Assembly: GCF_000378305.1 (NCBI RefSeq)
Contig: NZ_KB899538.1
Location: forward strand, 310,001-374,000
Reading direction: 5' to 3'
Source: Thioalkalivibrio sp. ALJ12
Lineage (GTDB): Bacteria; Pseudomonadota; Gammaproteobacteria; Ectothiorhodospirales; Ectothiorhodospiraceae
DNA: 64,000 nt
In this document: piece by piece, positions 25,942 through 34,774 of the stretch
Position numbering within the stretch: the first letter of the stretch is position 1
Layout of the letters: each line of letters starts with the position of its first letter
Program-made: the position numbers and the translations under genes
The notes under the pieces: generated by a model
Databases searched by the model: none
The model's input: only the letters and a program-made list of their open reading frames with translations
What the model was told of the DNA's origin: nothing

Positions 25942-26889
25942 ATGTATGGACGCCGCCCGGTTGCCGATGCCTCGCGAGCCACCCGCGCGATCCTCAGCAA
26001 CCTCCTGGCCCGGGGCGCCCCCGGACTCTATGTCCGTCTGACCCACGAGACCGGCCGTGGCCGTGGCGCGGAGACGGCGGAATCCGTGGCGCAGTACTTC
26101 ACCACCTGTTTCTTCGACTACTTCGATCAGCTGGGGGTCCCGCCCGAGGCGATCGAGGACGCCCTTCGCGACAAGCACCTGCTGGAGTACGGGCCCGGCG
26201 ACGTGCCCGGCGTGGCGCTGCTAATGCTGGCCCATGGCGCGGCCCGGGTAACCTGCGTTGACCGCTTTGCGCTGTCGCAGCGCAGCCCCTTTCAGCTGGA
26301 GGTCCTGCAGTGCCTGCTGGACGGCCTGGGCCCCGAGGCCCACGAACGGGCGGCCGCGTGCTTCGAGCGCCCCGGCGATCCGGCCTCGGGGTTTCGCAGC
26401 GAGCGGCTGGAATACCGCGTGACCCGGGATGGGCTGTCGGGCCTGAACGCCGAGGTCGACCTGATCTATTCGCGCGCGGTGCTGGAACACGTCAATGACC
26501 TGGAAGCGACCTTTCGCGACATGGCGACGGCCCTGAAACCAGGGGCGCTGGCGGTCCATCAGGTGGACCTCAAGAGCCATGGCCTGCACCGCGAAAACCC
26601 GCTCGACTTTCTCACCTGGCCGGTGGGCCTGTGGCACTGGATGTATGCCGGCAAGGGTGTCCCGAACCGCTGGCGTCTGGACCGCTACCGGCAGGCAATC
26701 AAGCGTGCAGGACTCGTGGTTCGGCATCTCGAGTCCACGGCCGAGGCACTGGACGAGGATGTGGCTGCAGTGGCCCCTTATCTGGCCGAACCATTTCGCG
26801 GGCTCGACAAGGCCACGCTGCGCTGCCTGGGATTCTGGCTCGTGGTGACCCGCCCGGCGCCCGACGACGAAGCGAGGGCTGCAGCATGA
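25942..26889 (+). CDS. SAM-dependent methyltransferase in the glycosyltransferase operon
   Basis: A 315-residue protein with a class I methyltransferase core. Motif I is the degenerate LLEYGPGDVPGVALLML (about 89-105), followed by RVTCVDRFAL and LIYSRAVLEHVNDLEATFRDMATALKPGALAVHQVDL, the usual motif 4-6 region. There is no signal peptide. It starts 2 bases after the amidotransferase gene and overlaps the next glycosyltransferase (ATGA), so it is part of the core operon and most likely methylates a sugar or a chain end. A chain-terminating methylation, as in some O-antigens, is one possibility. Substrate not recognised. Confidence 0.85.
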   Translation: MYGRRPVADASRATRAILSNLLARGAPGLYVRLTHETGRGRGAETAESVAQYFTTCFFDYFDQLGVPPEAIEDALRDKHLLEYGPGDVPGVALLMLAHGAARVTCVDRFALSQRSPFQLEVLQCLLDGLGPEAHERAAACFERPGDPASGFRSERLEYRVTRDGLSGLNAEVDLIYSRAVLEHVNDLEATFRDMATALKPGALAVHQVDLKSHGLHRENPLDFLTWPVGLWHWMYAGKGVPNRWRLDRYRQAIKRAGLVVRHLESTAEALDEDVAAVAPYLAEPFRGLDKATLRCLGFWLVVTRPAPDDEARAAA

Positions 26890-28103
26890 AGATCCTCCAC
26901 GTCCTCGACCATTCCATCCCGCTGCACAGCGGGTACACCTTCCGCACTGCGGCCATCCTGCGCGAGCAGCGCCGCAGGGGCTGGCAGACCTGCCACCTGA
27001 CCAGCCCCAAGCATACCGGCGCGAACGCGGACGAGGAGACGATCGACGGCCTGCATTTCTACCGCACGGCCTACAACCCGAGCGCGATCCCGGGGATCGA
27101 GCAATGGGGGTTGATGCAGGCACTGACCCAGCGGCTGACCCGCGTCGCCTGCCAGGTCGCGCCCGACGTCATCCATGCGCACTCGCCCGCGCTGAATGCC
27201 CTGCCGGCCCTGCGTGCCGGTCGCCGGCTGGGCATCCCGGTGGTCTACGAGGTGCGGGCATTCTGGGAGGACGCCGCGGTCGACCATGGCACCGCCCGCG
27301 AATATGGCCTGCGCTACCGCCTGACGCGAGAGCTGGAGACCTATGCCCTTAAGCGCGTGGGACATGTCACCACCATCTGCGAGGGACTGCGCCGCGACAT
27401 CATCGCGCGCGGCATCCCGGCCGAGCGGGTCACCGTGATCCCCAATGCGGTGGACGCGGATGACTTCCACCTGGGCGGCCAGCCCGATCCCGCCCTGAAG
27501 GCCGAACTGGGTCTGGGTGACGCCCGTGTGCTCGGCTTTCTCGGGTCTTTTTATGCCTACGAGGGACTGGATACCCTGCTCGAGGCCTTTCCGCTTATCC
27601 AGGCCCGGGCGCCCGACGTGCGCATCCTGCTGGTCGGGGGCGGCCCGCAAGCCGAGCGCCTGAAGGCCCAGGCCGAACGCCTCGGCATCCAGGACCGCGT
27701 CATCTTCACCGGGCGCGTCCCGCATCACCAGGTGCAGCGCTACTACGACCTGGTCGACCTGCTCGTGTATCCACGCCATTCGATGCGCCTGACCGACCTG
27801 GTCACGCCGCTGAAACCACTGGAGGCAATGGCCCAGGGGCGCCTGCTGGTGGCATCGGACGTGGGCGGGCACCGGGAGCTGATCCGGGATGGCGAGACCG
27901 GCTGGCTGTTCCCGGCCGACAACCCCGAGGCCCTGGCCGCCCGGGTGCTGGAGACGCTCGAGCACCCCGAACACTGGCCACGGGTGCGGGAGAACGGACG
28001 GCGTTTCGTGGAACAGGAGCGCACCTGGGCGGCGAGTGTCGCACGCTACCAGTCGGTCTACGACGGGCTGCGCGCCCGCCCGGAGGTGCTGCGTGCCGGA
28101 TGA
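26886..28103 (+). CDS. PEP-CTERM/XrtA system glycosyltransferase, TIGR04063-like
   Basis: A 405-residue GT4 glycosyltransferase. The N-terminus MKILHVLDHSIPLHSGYTFR is characteristic of this XrtA-linked family. The donor site includes LGFLGSFYAYEGLDTLLEA, ILLVGGGPQAERLK and LVYPRHSMRLTDLVTPLKPLEAMAQGRLLVASDVGGHREL. It probably adds a sugar to the lipid-linked repeat unit in the cytoplasm. Start: the ATG at 26886 overlaps the stop of the methyltransferase gene; longer upstream frames lie inside that gene. Its 3' end overlaps the next glycosyltransferase by 11 bases. Confidence 0.92.
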   Translation: MKILHVLDHSIPLHSGYTFRTAAILREQRRRGWQTCHLTSPKHTGANADEETIDGLHFYRTAYNPSAIPGIEQWGLMQALTQRLTRVACQVAPDVIHAHSPALNALPALRAGRRLGIPVVYEVRAFWEDAAVDHGTAREYGLRYRLTRELETYALKRVGHVTTICEGLRRDIIARGIPAERVTVIPNAVDADDFHLGGQPDPALKAELGLGDARVLGFLGSFYAYEGLDTLLEAFPLIQARAPDVRILLVGGGPQAERLKAQAERLGIQDRVIFTGRVPHHQVQRYYDLVDLLVYPRHSMRLTDLVTPLKPLEAMAQGRLLVASDVGGHRELIRDGETGWLFPADNPEALAARVLETLEHPEHWPRVRENGRRFVEQERTWAASVARYQSVYDGLRARPEVLRAG

Positions 28104-29328
28104 CGGGCGCCCACGTCTGGTGGTCTACACGCGCGTGTACCCGAACGCGGCGCAACCCAATCTGGGACTGTTCGTGCGCGAGCGCATGCGCCGTGTCGCC
28201 GAACATCTCGACCTGGTCGTCGTGGCCCCGGCGCCCTGGTTCCCGTTCCAGAACTGGCTGGGGCGCCTGCGTCCGCACGCCCGACCACCGCTGCCGGCCT
28301 TCGAGCGGCAGGGGTCGATTCACGTCTACCACCCCCGTTTCCTGTGTATCCCGGGCCTGTTCAAGTGGACCGACGGCTTCTTTCAGGCGCTCGGCAGTCT
28401 GCGCCTGATGCGTCGGCTGCAGCGCGAGTTCGGCTTCGACGTAATCGATGCCCATTTCATCTATCCCGACGGGGTCGCCGCGCGCTGGCTGTCACGCTGG
28501 TTGAACCGCCCCTGCACCATCACCCTGCGCGGCAGCCTGAACCGTTTCCGCGACCGGCCGCTGCACCGGACGCAGATTCGCCGGGCACTGGAGGATGCGG
28601 CGCGGGTGTTCTCGGTGGCCGGCGCGCTGAGGGACGAGGCGCTGGACTGGGGCATCGAGCCCGACCATGTGCAGGTCGTGGGGAACGGGGCCGATCTCGA
28701 CCGCTTCAAGCCTGAGGACCGGGCCGAGGCCCGGCAGCGCCTGGGCCTTCCCGCCGAGGGGCGGTTCCTGATCTCCGTCGGGGGGCTGTCCGAGCGCAAG
28801 GGCTTCCACCGGGTGATCGCGACCCTGCCGGAACTACTGCAACAGCACCCGGACCTGCATCTGGTGATTGCCGGAGGCGGCACCCCCGAAGGCAACAACG
28901 AAGCCGAACTGCGCCAGCAGGTCCAGTCGCTGGGGCTGCAGGACCGGGTATGGTTCCTCGGGCCCGTCGCGCCCGACGAGCTGCGGTTCGTGTACTCCGC
29001 GGGGGACTTGTTCGTACTGGCCACGCGCTTTGAAGGCTGGGCGAATGTCTTCCTGGAGGCCTCGGCCTGCGGGCTGCCCATTGTCACCACGGATGTGGGG
29101 GGCAACGCCGAGGTCGTCGCCTCGGAGCAGGTGGGGCTGATCGTCCCGTACGGGGATCATGACGCACTGCGCGCGGCGATCCACGAGGCCCTGGGTCGCG
29201 AGTGGGACCGCGCGGCGATCCTGGCCCATGCGCGGGCGAATGACTGGCGGGTGCGGATCCCCGAACTGGTCGCGGCCTTCGAGACGATCGCCGGGCCCGT
29301 CGGACATCGCCTGCCACGGCGCGCCTGA
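28093..29328 (+). CDS. Glycosyltransferase family 4
   Basis: A 411-residue GT-B glycosyltransferase. The N-terminus LVVYTRVYPNAAQPNLGLFVRER resembles the GT4 group found after the TIGR04063 gene in XrtA loci. The catalytic half has FLISVGGLSERKGFHRVIATL, LVIAGGGTPEGNNEAELRQQ and LFVLATRFEGWANVFLEASACGLPIVTTDVGG, with the Glu of the EGWANVFLEA motif. Start: GTG at 28093, supported by GGAGG 6-7 bases upstream, giving an 11-base overlap with the preceding gene. Cytoplasmic face of the inner membrane; sugar unknown. Confidence 0.91.
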   Translation: MPDDGRPRLVVYTRVYPNAAQPNLGLFVRERMRRVAEHLDLVVVAPAPWFPFQNWLGRLRPHARPPLPAFERQGSIHVYHPRFLCIPGLFKWTDGFFQALGSLRLMRRLQREFGFDVIDAHFIYPDGVAARWLSRWLNRPCTITLRGSLNRFRDRPLHRTQIRRALEDAARVFSVAGALRDEALDWGIEPDHVQVVGNGADLDRFKPEDRAEARQRLGLPAEGRFLISVGGLSERKGFHRVIATLPELLQQHPDLHLVIAGGGTPEGNNEAELRQQVQSLGLQDRVWFLGPVAPDELRFVYSAGDLFVLATRFEGWANVFLEASACGLPIVTTDVGGNAEVVASEQVGLIVPYGDHDALRAAIHEALGREWDRAAILAHARANDWRVRIPELVAAFETIAGPVGHRLPRRA

Positions 29329-29330
29329 AG

Positions 29331-30677
29331 ATGGGACTGTACACCTCGCTGGTCGCGCATGGCGCGTTTCCCGTGCACGAACGGCTGAAGGGGCACCCGA
29401 CGGTGCCCCTGCGCAAGGCGCTGGAGGCGACCCAGTGGTGGGCACCCGAGGCACTGGAGAACCTGCAGCTGACCCGCCTGCAGCTCCTGCTCGAACGCGT
29501 GGCCCAACAGATACCGTTCTACCGCCAGTGGTTCGCCGACCAGGGCTGGTCACCCCGCGCACTGACGAGCCTTGCGGATCTTGAACGCCTACCGGTCATC
29601 GACAAGGCCGTGCTGCGCCAGGCAGGCCATGAGTGGCGAGCGGACGGAGCACAACACCTGGTCGCGCAACGTACCAGCGGTTCGACCGGCGAACCGCTGG
29701 CCTTCTGGCTGGGGCGCGAGCGCATTGCGATGGACATCGCCGCCAAGTGGCGCGCGACCCGCTGGTGGGGCGTCGACATTGGCGATCGCGAGCTGGTCCT
29801 GTGGGGCGCACCGAACGAGACCGACGTACAGAATCGCCTGCGGTCCTGGCGCGACCGCGTGCTGCGGTCGCGCCTGGTCCCGGCCCGCGACCTCGACCGG
29901 GCACGGGTCGATGCCATCATTGACCAGACTCGCGAGTTCCGCCCGCGCATGATCTTCGGCTATCCCTCCGTACTGGCACGGGTCTGCGCGCACGCGCGGG
30001 AACAGGGCCGGCGCTTGGATGATCTGGGTATTCGGGTGGCCTTTACCACGTCGGAGGTCCTGCGCCCGGAGTGGCGGGCGATCATCACCGACGTACTGGG
30101 CTGTGGGGTCGCGAACGAGTATGGCGGCCGGGATGCCGGCCTGATCGCACGCGAGTGCCCGCATGGCGGGCTGCACCTGACGGCCGAGGCGCTGATCGTC
30201 GAGATCCTGGACGATGCCGGGCGACCGCTTCCGGCCGGCGAGACCGGGCAGATCGTGGTGACCAACCTGATGGGCCCGGAGTATCCCTTCATCCGCTACC
30301 GCACCGGTGATCGTGGCGCGCTGGACCCGGCGCCCTGCCCATGCGGGCGCGGCCTGCCGCTGCTGCGGGAGATCGAGGGGCGGGCCAACGACGGCCTGAT
30401 CGCGCTCGATGGCCGCTGGGTGCACGGCAGTCATTTCAACTACTGCCTGCGCGAGATCGCGGGCCTGCGCTCGTACAAGATCATCCAGCACGCGCCGGAC
30501 CGGGTCGAGCTGTTGCTGGTCCTCGACGAGCCCCTGGCCGAGACCGTGGAGCAGCGCCTGCGGCGTGCCTTCACACAGGCCCTGGGGGAATCCTTGACGG
30601 TGGAAATCCGCCAAGTCGAGGCGATCGCCCCGGAAGCCGGCGGCAAGCACCGGCACGTGGTCTGCCGGGTTCAGTAA
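29331..30677 (+). CDS. PaaK/CapK-like adenylate-forming enzyme
   Basis: A 448-residue protein of the phenylacetate-CoA-ligase-like group common in capsule loci (CapK). The ATP motif is RTSGSTGEPLAFWLGRE (about 108-124), with later motifs VANEYGGRDAG, EYPFIRYRTGDRG and CGRGLPLLREIEGRANDGL. The C-terminal subdomain is present. Relatives activate a carboxylic acid as acyl-AMP and then form a thioester; the acid here is unknown. The gene starts 2 bases after a glycosyltransferase and closes the core operon, overlapping the convergent asparagine-synthetase homologue by 7 bases. It is one of three adenylate-forming enzymes here (also 36526 and 41495), which suggests acyl or amino-acyl decoration of the polymer. 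Confidence 0.88.
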   Translation: MGLYTSLVAHGAFPVHERLKGHPTVPLRKALEATQWWAPEALENLQLTRLQLLLERVAQQIPFYRQWFADQGWSPRALTSLADLERLPVIDKAVLRQAGHEWRADGAQHLVAQRTSGSTGEPLAFWLGRERIAMDIAAKWRATRWWGVDIGDRELVLWGAPNETDVQNRLRSWRDRVLRSRLVPARDLDRARVDAIIDQTREFRPRMIFGYPSVLARVCAHAREQGRRLDDLGIRVAFTTSEVLRPEWRAIITDVLGCGVANEYGGRDAGLIARECPHGGLHLTAEALIVEILDDAGRPLPAGETGQIVVTNLMGPEYPFIRYRTGDRGALDPAPCPCGRGLPLLREIEGRANDGLIALDGRWVHGSHFNYCLREIAGLRSYKIIQHAPDRVELLLVLDEPLAETVEQRLRRAFTQALGESLTVEIRQVEAIAPEAGGKHRHVVCRVQ

Positions 30678-32533
30678 CCGCCCGCCTGGGCGCGCGCTTC
30701 GGCTGGCATCTCGCTCGGCGGGGCGTGCAGCCAGAGATCCAGCATCATCAGCACCCACACCATGTCGCCGTAATAGGCCGCGTGTCCGTCGCGGTGCAGA
30801 GAAATCAGTTCGTCGATGAACTGCGGCCGCAGAAAGCCCTGCCCCTTGAGCCGCAGCAGGCTGTCATAGGCCAGTTCGCGCAGCGGCGCGTGGTCGTGCA
30901 TCCACACCCCGAAGGGCAGGCCAAAGCCATGTTTCTTCTTGTCGATGATGGCGTCGGGCAGAAAGCCCTGCATCGCCTCCTTGTAGAAGTGGCGCAGCCG
31001 CTGCCCGCGCAGTTTCTGGTCGGACGGGATGCCCAGGGAGAACTCCACCACGTCGTCGTCCAGCATCGGAAAGACGACATCCACGCCGGCCAGCTCGCAC
31101 ATGCGGGTCACCTTGCGCAGATCGTTGTCGGCCAGGGTCTGCTGCCAGTCCAGGTACATCATGCGATTGAGCGGCGAGGCGTGTGCCGGCTGGTCGTGGA
31201 TCTCGCGCATCAGATCCCACGGGGCCTGGGTATCCACCGCCGAGAGAAAGTCCGGCTCGAACATCGCCGTGGGCGAGAGGTGATACAGGTAGTTGTAGGT
31301 CTGCAGCCGATCGGGCAGCGGGATGCGCGCCTGCTCCACGTAGCGGCGCGCCTTGCTCAACCAGCCGGCCCCCTGCGGGATGCGGGTCGCCAGGGGTTCC
31401 AGCATGCCCTGGCGCAAGGGGCGCGGCAGGCGCTGCCAGTGCTCGAACAGGCCCTGCTTGGCATAGCGTGCGTTGCCGGCAAACAGCTCGTCGCCACCAT
31501 CGCCGGCCAGCATCCGTGTCACGCCCGCCTGTGCCGCCATGCGTGCACAGAAATAGGCAGGCAGCGCCGAGGAGTTGCCAAAGGGCTCGTCGTAACTGCC
31601 GGCAATCAGGGGGACAGCGGCGACGACATCGTCCGGCGTCACGTAGTACTCGTTCGCCTGGGTCGCAAAGTGCCGGGCCGCGATGCGGGCGTACTCCATC
31701 TCGTCGTAACCCGGGGCATCGAAACCGATGCTGAAGGTCGGCGGCGGCTCGGGGGTCGTCTCGGCCAGGAGCCCGGCCACGGTCGAGCTGTCCAGCCCAC
31801 CGCTGAGAAAGGCCCCCGGCTTCGGCGTCTCCCGCTGCTGCTTGACGGCATTGCGCAGCTGATCCCGCAGGGCCGTCCCCATCTCGGCGGCATCGCCCAT
31901 GCGCGCCTCGCGGAAATGCGGGAGCCAGTAGGGCTTCACGCGGATTGTGTCCGCCTGACCGTCCAGGTAATGCGCGGCGCGCAGCTTCTCGACGCCCGCG
32001 AACACACTGACCGGTGCGGGCAGCATGTGAAAGAAGAGATAGTGATAAAGCCCCGAGGGGGTCGGATCGCGGCTCAGACCGGGATAGCGAACTACACTGC
32101 CGGCCGTTGTCCCGAAGGCCACCCCGCCCGGCACCGCCGCCCAGTGCAGCGAGGCCTGCCCCATGCGGTCCACGCCCGCGAGCAGGCGCGGCCGCTGCGG
32201 GTCCAGGATCGCCACCACGAAATCCCCCGCCACCTGGCTGAACAGGGCATCGCCGAAACGCCGGTAGGCGTCGAGCAAGGCATGGGCGGGCGACTGCTCC
32301 AGCGCCAGGCGCTGCAGGCCGCGCTCCCGCCACCGGGGGTGGCCGGCGATGGCCGCGATCAGCCCATCCGGGGCCTGGGCCACCCAGCCGCCCTGGACCA
32401 GACACCCGCCCCGGGGGCCATCGCAGCGCGCGCTGGACTCACCCGGGACCGAAGGGAGCCCCGCCTCCTGCAGGCCGAGGATATCGCCCGCCTCCCCCCT
32501 GGGCGCTCCAAACCATCCACATAGTCCCGCCAT
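30671..32533 (-). CDS. Asparagine-synthetase homologue with displaced N-terminal Cys
   Basis: A 620-residue protein with an AsnB-type layout. The synthetase half has the ATP-pyrophosphatase loop FLSGGLDSSTV (about 242-252) and LAGDGGDELFAGNARYA. The N-terminal glutaminase-like region starts MAGLCGWFGAP: the Cys is residue 5, not 2, and no other start codon would expose it, so glutamine hydrolysis is doubtful unless the N-terminus is trimmed. It may use free ammonia or an amine, as beta-lactam synthetase-type relatives do for amide bond formation. It converges with the PaaK-like gene (7-base overlap) and is divergent from the carrier-protein gene 32814. A carboxylate-amine ligation role in the carrier-protein sub-cluster is plausible but inferred. 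Confidence 0.88.
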   Translation of the reverse strand: MAGLCGWFGAPRGEAGDILGLQEAGLPSVPGESSARCDGPRGGCLVQGGWVAQAPDGLIAAIAGHPRWRERGLQRLALEQSPAHALLDAYRRFGDALFSQVAGDFVVAILDPQRPRLLAGVDRMGQASLHWAAVPGGVAFGTTAGSVVRYPGLSRDPTPSGLYHYLFFHMLPAPVSVFAGVEKLRAAHYLDGQADTIRVKPYWLPHFREARMGDAAEMGTALRDQLRNAVKQQRETPKPGAFLSGGLDSSTVAGLLAETTPEPPPTFSIGFDAPGYDEMEYARIAARHFATQANEYYVTPDDVVAAVPLIAGSYDEPFGNSSALPAYFCARMAAQAGVTRMLAGDGGDELFAGNARYAKQGLFEHWQRLPRPLRQGMLEPLATRIPQGAGWLSKARRYVEQARIPLPDRLQTYNYLYHLSPTAMFEPDFLSAVDTQAPWDLMREIHDQPAHASPLNRMMYLDWQQTLADNDLRKVTRMCELAGVDVVFPMLDDDVVEFSLGIPSDQKLRGQRLRHFYKEAMQGFLPDAIIDKKKHGFGLPFGVWMHDHAPLRELAYDSLLRLKGQGFLRPQFIDELISLHRDGHAAYYGDMVWVLMMLDLWLHAPPSEMPAEARAQAGGY

Positions 32534-32813
32534 TGGCCTTCCTGTCGCCTGAAGCGGCGTTCAAGGAAACAGCAGCAAGTGCCCGCCTGTGATGGCTCCC
32601 GTGGGCATGCCGATATTCAAGTTTCCGCGTTTACCTTCCAGCAAACCAAAAATCCCGGCAAAAGGTAAAACTCAATGATGGAGGGACTGCCGACCACTTT
32701 AAAGTATTGATTATTTGGTACCCGCAAGGTCTCCAGTTGTCGGCCACAAACTTTCACAATAGGGCTTCTGGAAGTATGTGGAATGCGCCACCAGGGAACA
32801 GGAGATCTGCATC

Positions 32814-33065
32814 ATGTCGACGCTCGAGCACATCAAGGCCTTGCTTGACAGCGCCCTCGGCCTGAACGGCCGCGCCCAGCACTTTGACCGCTCCACCCCC
32901 CTGCTGGGCGGGGTCCCCGAACTGGACTCCATGGCGGTGGTTTCCTTGATCAACGAGATGGAAGAACAGTTCGACATCGTGATCGATGACGATGACGTCA
33001 GTGCGGAGACCTTCGAGACCGTCGGCGCCCTGGTCGATTTCGTTGAACACAAGAATGGTGCCTAG
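32814..33065 (+). CDS. Acyl carrier protein of the XrtA locus
   Basis: An 83-residue acidic helical protein. The phosphopantetheine attachment site is Ser39 in GVPELDSMAVVSLI, the DSM/DSL motif of carrier proteins. Four-helix spacing and length are normal. It needs a 4'-phosphopantetheinyl transferase from elsewhere. Start: ATG at 32814 with AGGAGA upstream; an ATG at 32778 would add twelve residues without a good ribosome site. It is followed directly by two XrtA-associated hydrolases (0-base gap, then a 4-base overlap) and has adenylate-forming enzymes nearby (36526, 41495), so it probably carries the activated acid or amino acid used by this sub-cluster. The 280-base upstream region shows no clear promoter. 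Confidence 0.92.
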   Translation: MSTLEHIKALLDSALGLNGRAQHFDRSTPLLGGVPELDSMAVVSLINEMEEQFDIVIDDDDVSAETFETVGALVDFVEHKNGA

Positions 33066-33893
33066 ATGGACGCCAGTTTCCTGCCGGGCTGCGCCGGACC
33101 GATCTTTTATGTCCTGCACCCGGCCGCCCGGGCCCCTGCCCGCGGGCGGGTCCTGTTCGTACCCCCGTTTGCCGAGGAGCTGAACAAGGCCCGGCGCATG
33201 GTGGCGCTGCAGGCCCGGCGCATGGCCCGCGAGGGGTACACCGTCCTGCTGCCGGACCTGTACGGCTGCGGCGACAGCGGTGGCGATTTTGGCGATGCGC
33301 GCTGGGAGATCTGGCTCGACGACCTCTCGCGCTGCCTGGATCACCTGGAGGCGGCATCCGACGGCCAGGGCCCCCTGATCCTCTGGGGACTGCGCGCGGG
33401 CGCCCTGCTGATCAGCGACCTTCTGGCCACACGCGCCCCGTCGGTGGCGGCGACCGTGTTGTGGCAACCGGTTACCAACGGCGAACAGCACCTGACGCAG
33501 TTCCTCCGCCTGCGCATGGCCGCCGCCATGATGGGCGGGGAGAAGGAAAGCACGGGGCAGTTGCGCGGCCGACTGGAGGCGGGAGAAGCCATCGAGGTCG
33601 CGGGCTATACCCTGGCGCCGGCACTGGCAGAGGCACTGGCAAAGGCCCGCCTGGCACCACCTCCACACGTGCCGGTGTACTGGTTCGAGGTCAGCGACAG
33701 CGAGGGCGCTGCTCTGTCCCCGGGGAGCACCCGGACGCTGGATGCGTGGCGCGAGCAGGGGGTGGAAGCTCACGCCTCCGTTGTCCTCGGCGAACCCTTC
33801 TGGAATGCGCCGGACATCCTCGAGGTCCCGGCCCTGCTGGAACACACCATGGATTGCCTGGAACACACGGTATCCCTGGGGCAGGCGGCGTGA
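33066..33893 (+). CDS. Exosortase A system-associated hydrolase 2
   Basis: A 275-residue alpha/beta-hydrolase fold protein (TIGR03101-like). The fold is recognised from VLFVPPFAEELNKARRM, VLLPDLYGCGDSGGDFGDARW and the nucleophile-elbow region LILWGLRAGALL. Where a hydrolase has GxSxG, this protein has G-L-R-A-G with Arg110 in the nucleophile position, so classical serine hydrolysis is not expected. It may bind rather than cleave, or act only with its neighbour. It starts one base after the carrier-protein stop and overlaps hydrolase 1 by 4 bases, implying a carrier-bound substrate. Cytoplasmic, no signal peptide. Confidence 0.9.
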   Translation: MDASFLPGCAGPIFYVLHPAARAPARGRVLFVPPFAEELNKARRMVALQARRMAREGYTVLLPDLYGCGDSGGDFGDARWEIWLDDLSRCLDHLEAASDGQGPLILWGLRAGALLISDLLATRAPSVAATVLWQPVTNGEQHLTQFLRLRMAAAMMGGEKESTGQLRGRLEAGEAIEVAGYTLAPALAEALAKARLAPPPHVPVYWFEVSDSEGAALSPGSTRTLDAWREQGVEAHASVVLGEPFWNAPDILEVPALLEHTMDCLEHTVSLGQAA

Positions 33894-34774
33894 ACGAGCG
33901 CGCGGTCGTCTTCCGGCTGGACAGGGATGAGCTGCTCGGCATCCTTCACCCTGGCGCCGCCGGGGCCGCACGGGGCGTCCTGATCGCCGTGGGCGGTCCG
34001 CAGTATCGCGTCGGCAGTCATCGCCAGTTTCTGCTCCTGGCCCGCGACCTGGCGGCTCGGGGGATCCCGGTGTTCCGCTTCGATTTTCGCGGCATGGGCG
34101 ACGCGTCCGGCGCCCAGCGCGATTACGAAGAGGTGCACGATGACCTGCGCGCGGCGATGGATACCTTCTCGGCCGAGGTGCCGGGAATGCGCGAGGTCGT
34201 GATCTGGGGTCTGTGCGGTGCGGCCTCCGCTGCCTTGTTCTATGCCTGGCGCGACCCCCGGGTGGCGGGCCTGGTGCTGGCCAACCCGTGGGTCCGCACC
34301 GACGAAGGCCTGGCCCGCGCCTACCTGAAGACCTACTACCTCCAGCGGCTTGTTTCGCGCGACTTCTGGTCAGGCGCCCTGAAGGGGCGTTTCAACCCCT
34401 GGGCCTCCCTGCGCTCCCTGGGACGGATGGTCGGCACGGTACTGGGCCGTGGTACCGGGGCATCCCCGGCTGCGACCGACGAGGGCCGCGTCGATGTTTC
34501 GTCTGCGCCCCTGCCGGACCGGATGGCCGAGGGCTGGTGCCGCTTTCGCGGGCCGATCCTGCTGGTCCTGAGCGGAGAGGACCTGACGGCCGCCGAGTTT
34601 CGGGATGTGGCCAGCCATGCACCGGCCTGGGACGGCTTGCTGCGACAGCCTCGCGTGACCCTGCGCGAACTGCCGGACGCGAACCACACCTTTTCCCGTC
34701 GCGAATGGCGCGACCAGGTTGCGACATGGACGCATGACTGGCTGCGCCAGGCGCCAGGGCCCAGCCCGGGATGA
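33890..34774 (+). CDS. Exosortase A system-associated hydrolase 1
   Basis: A 294-residue alpha/beta-hydrolase (TIGR03100-like). Key segments are GVLIAVGGPQYRVGSHRQF, FRFDFRGMGDASG and the elbow VIWGLCGAASA, placing Cys109 in the nucleophile position, as in dienelactone-hydrolase-like thiol enzymes. The late Asp (SGEDLTAAEF) and His (PDANHTFSRREW) that complete a triad are visible. It could act as a thioesterase or acyl transferase on the carrier protein two genes upstream. Start: GTG at 33890 overlapping the stop of hydrolase 2. The stop overlaps the following GT2 gene (ATGATG). Confidence 0.9.
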   Translation: MNERAVVFRLDRDELLGILHPGAAGAARGVLIAVGGPQYRVGSHRQFLLLARDLAARGIPVFRFDFRGMGDASGAQRDYEEVHDDLRAAMDTFSAEVPGMREVVIWGLCGAASAALFYAWRDPRVAGLVLANPWVRTDEGLARAYLKTYYLQRLVSRDFWSGALKGRFNPWASLRSLGRMVGTVLGRGTGASPAATDEGRVDVSSAPLPDRMAEGWCRFRGPILLVLSGEDLTAAEFRDVASHAPAWDGLLRQPRVTLRELPDANHTFSRREWRDQVATWTHDWLRQAPGPSPG

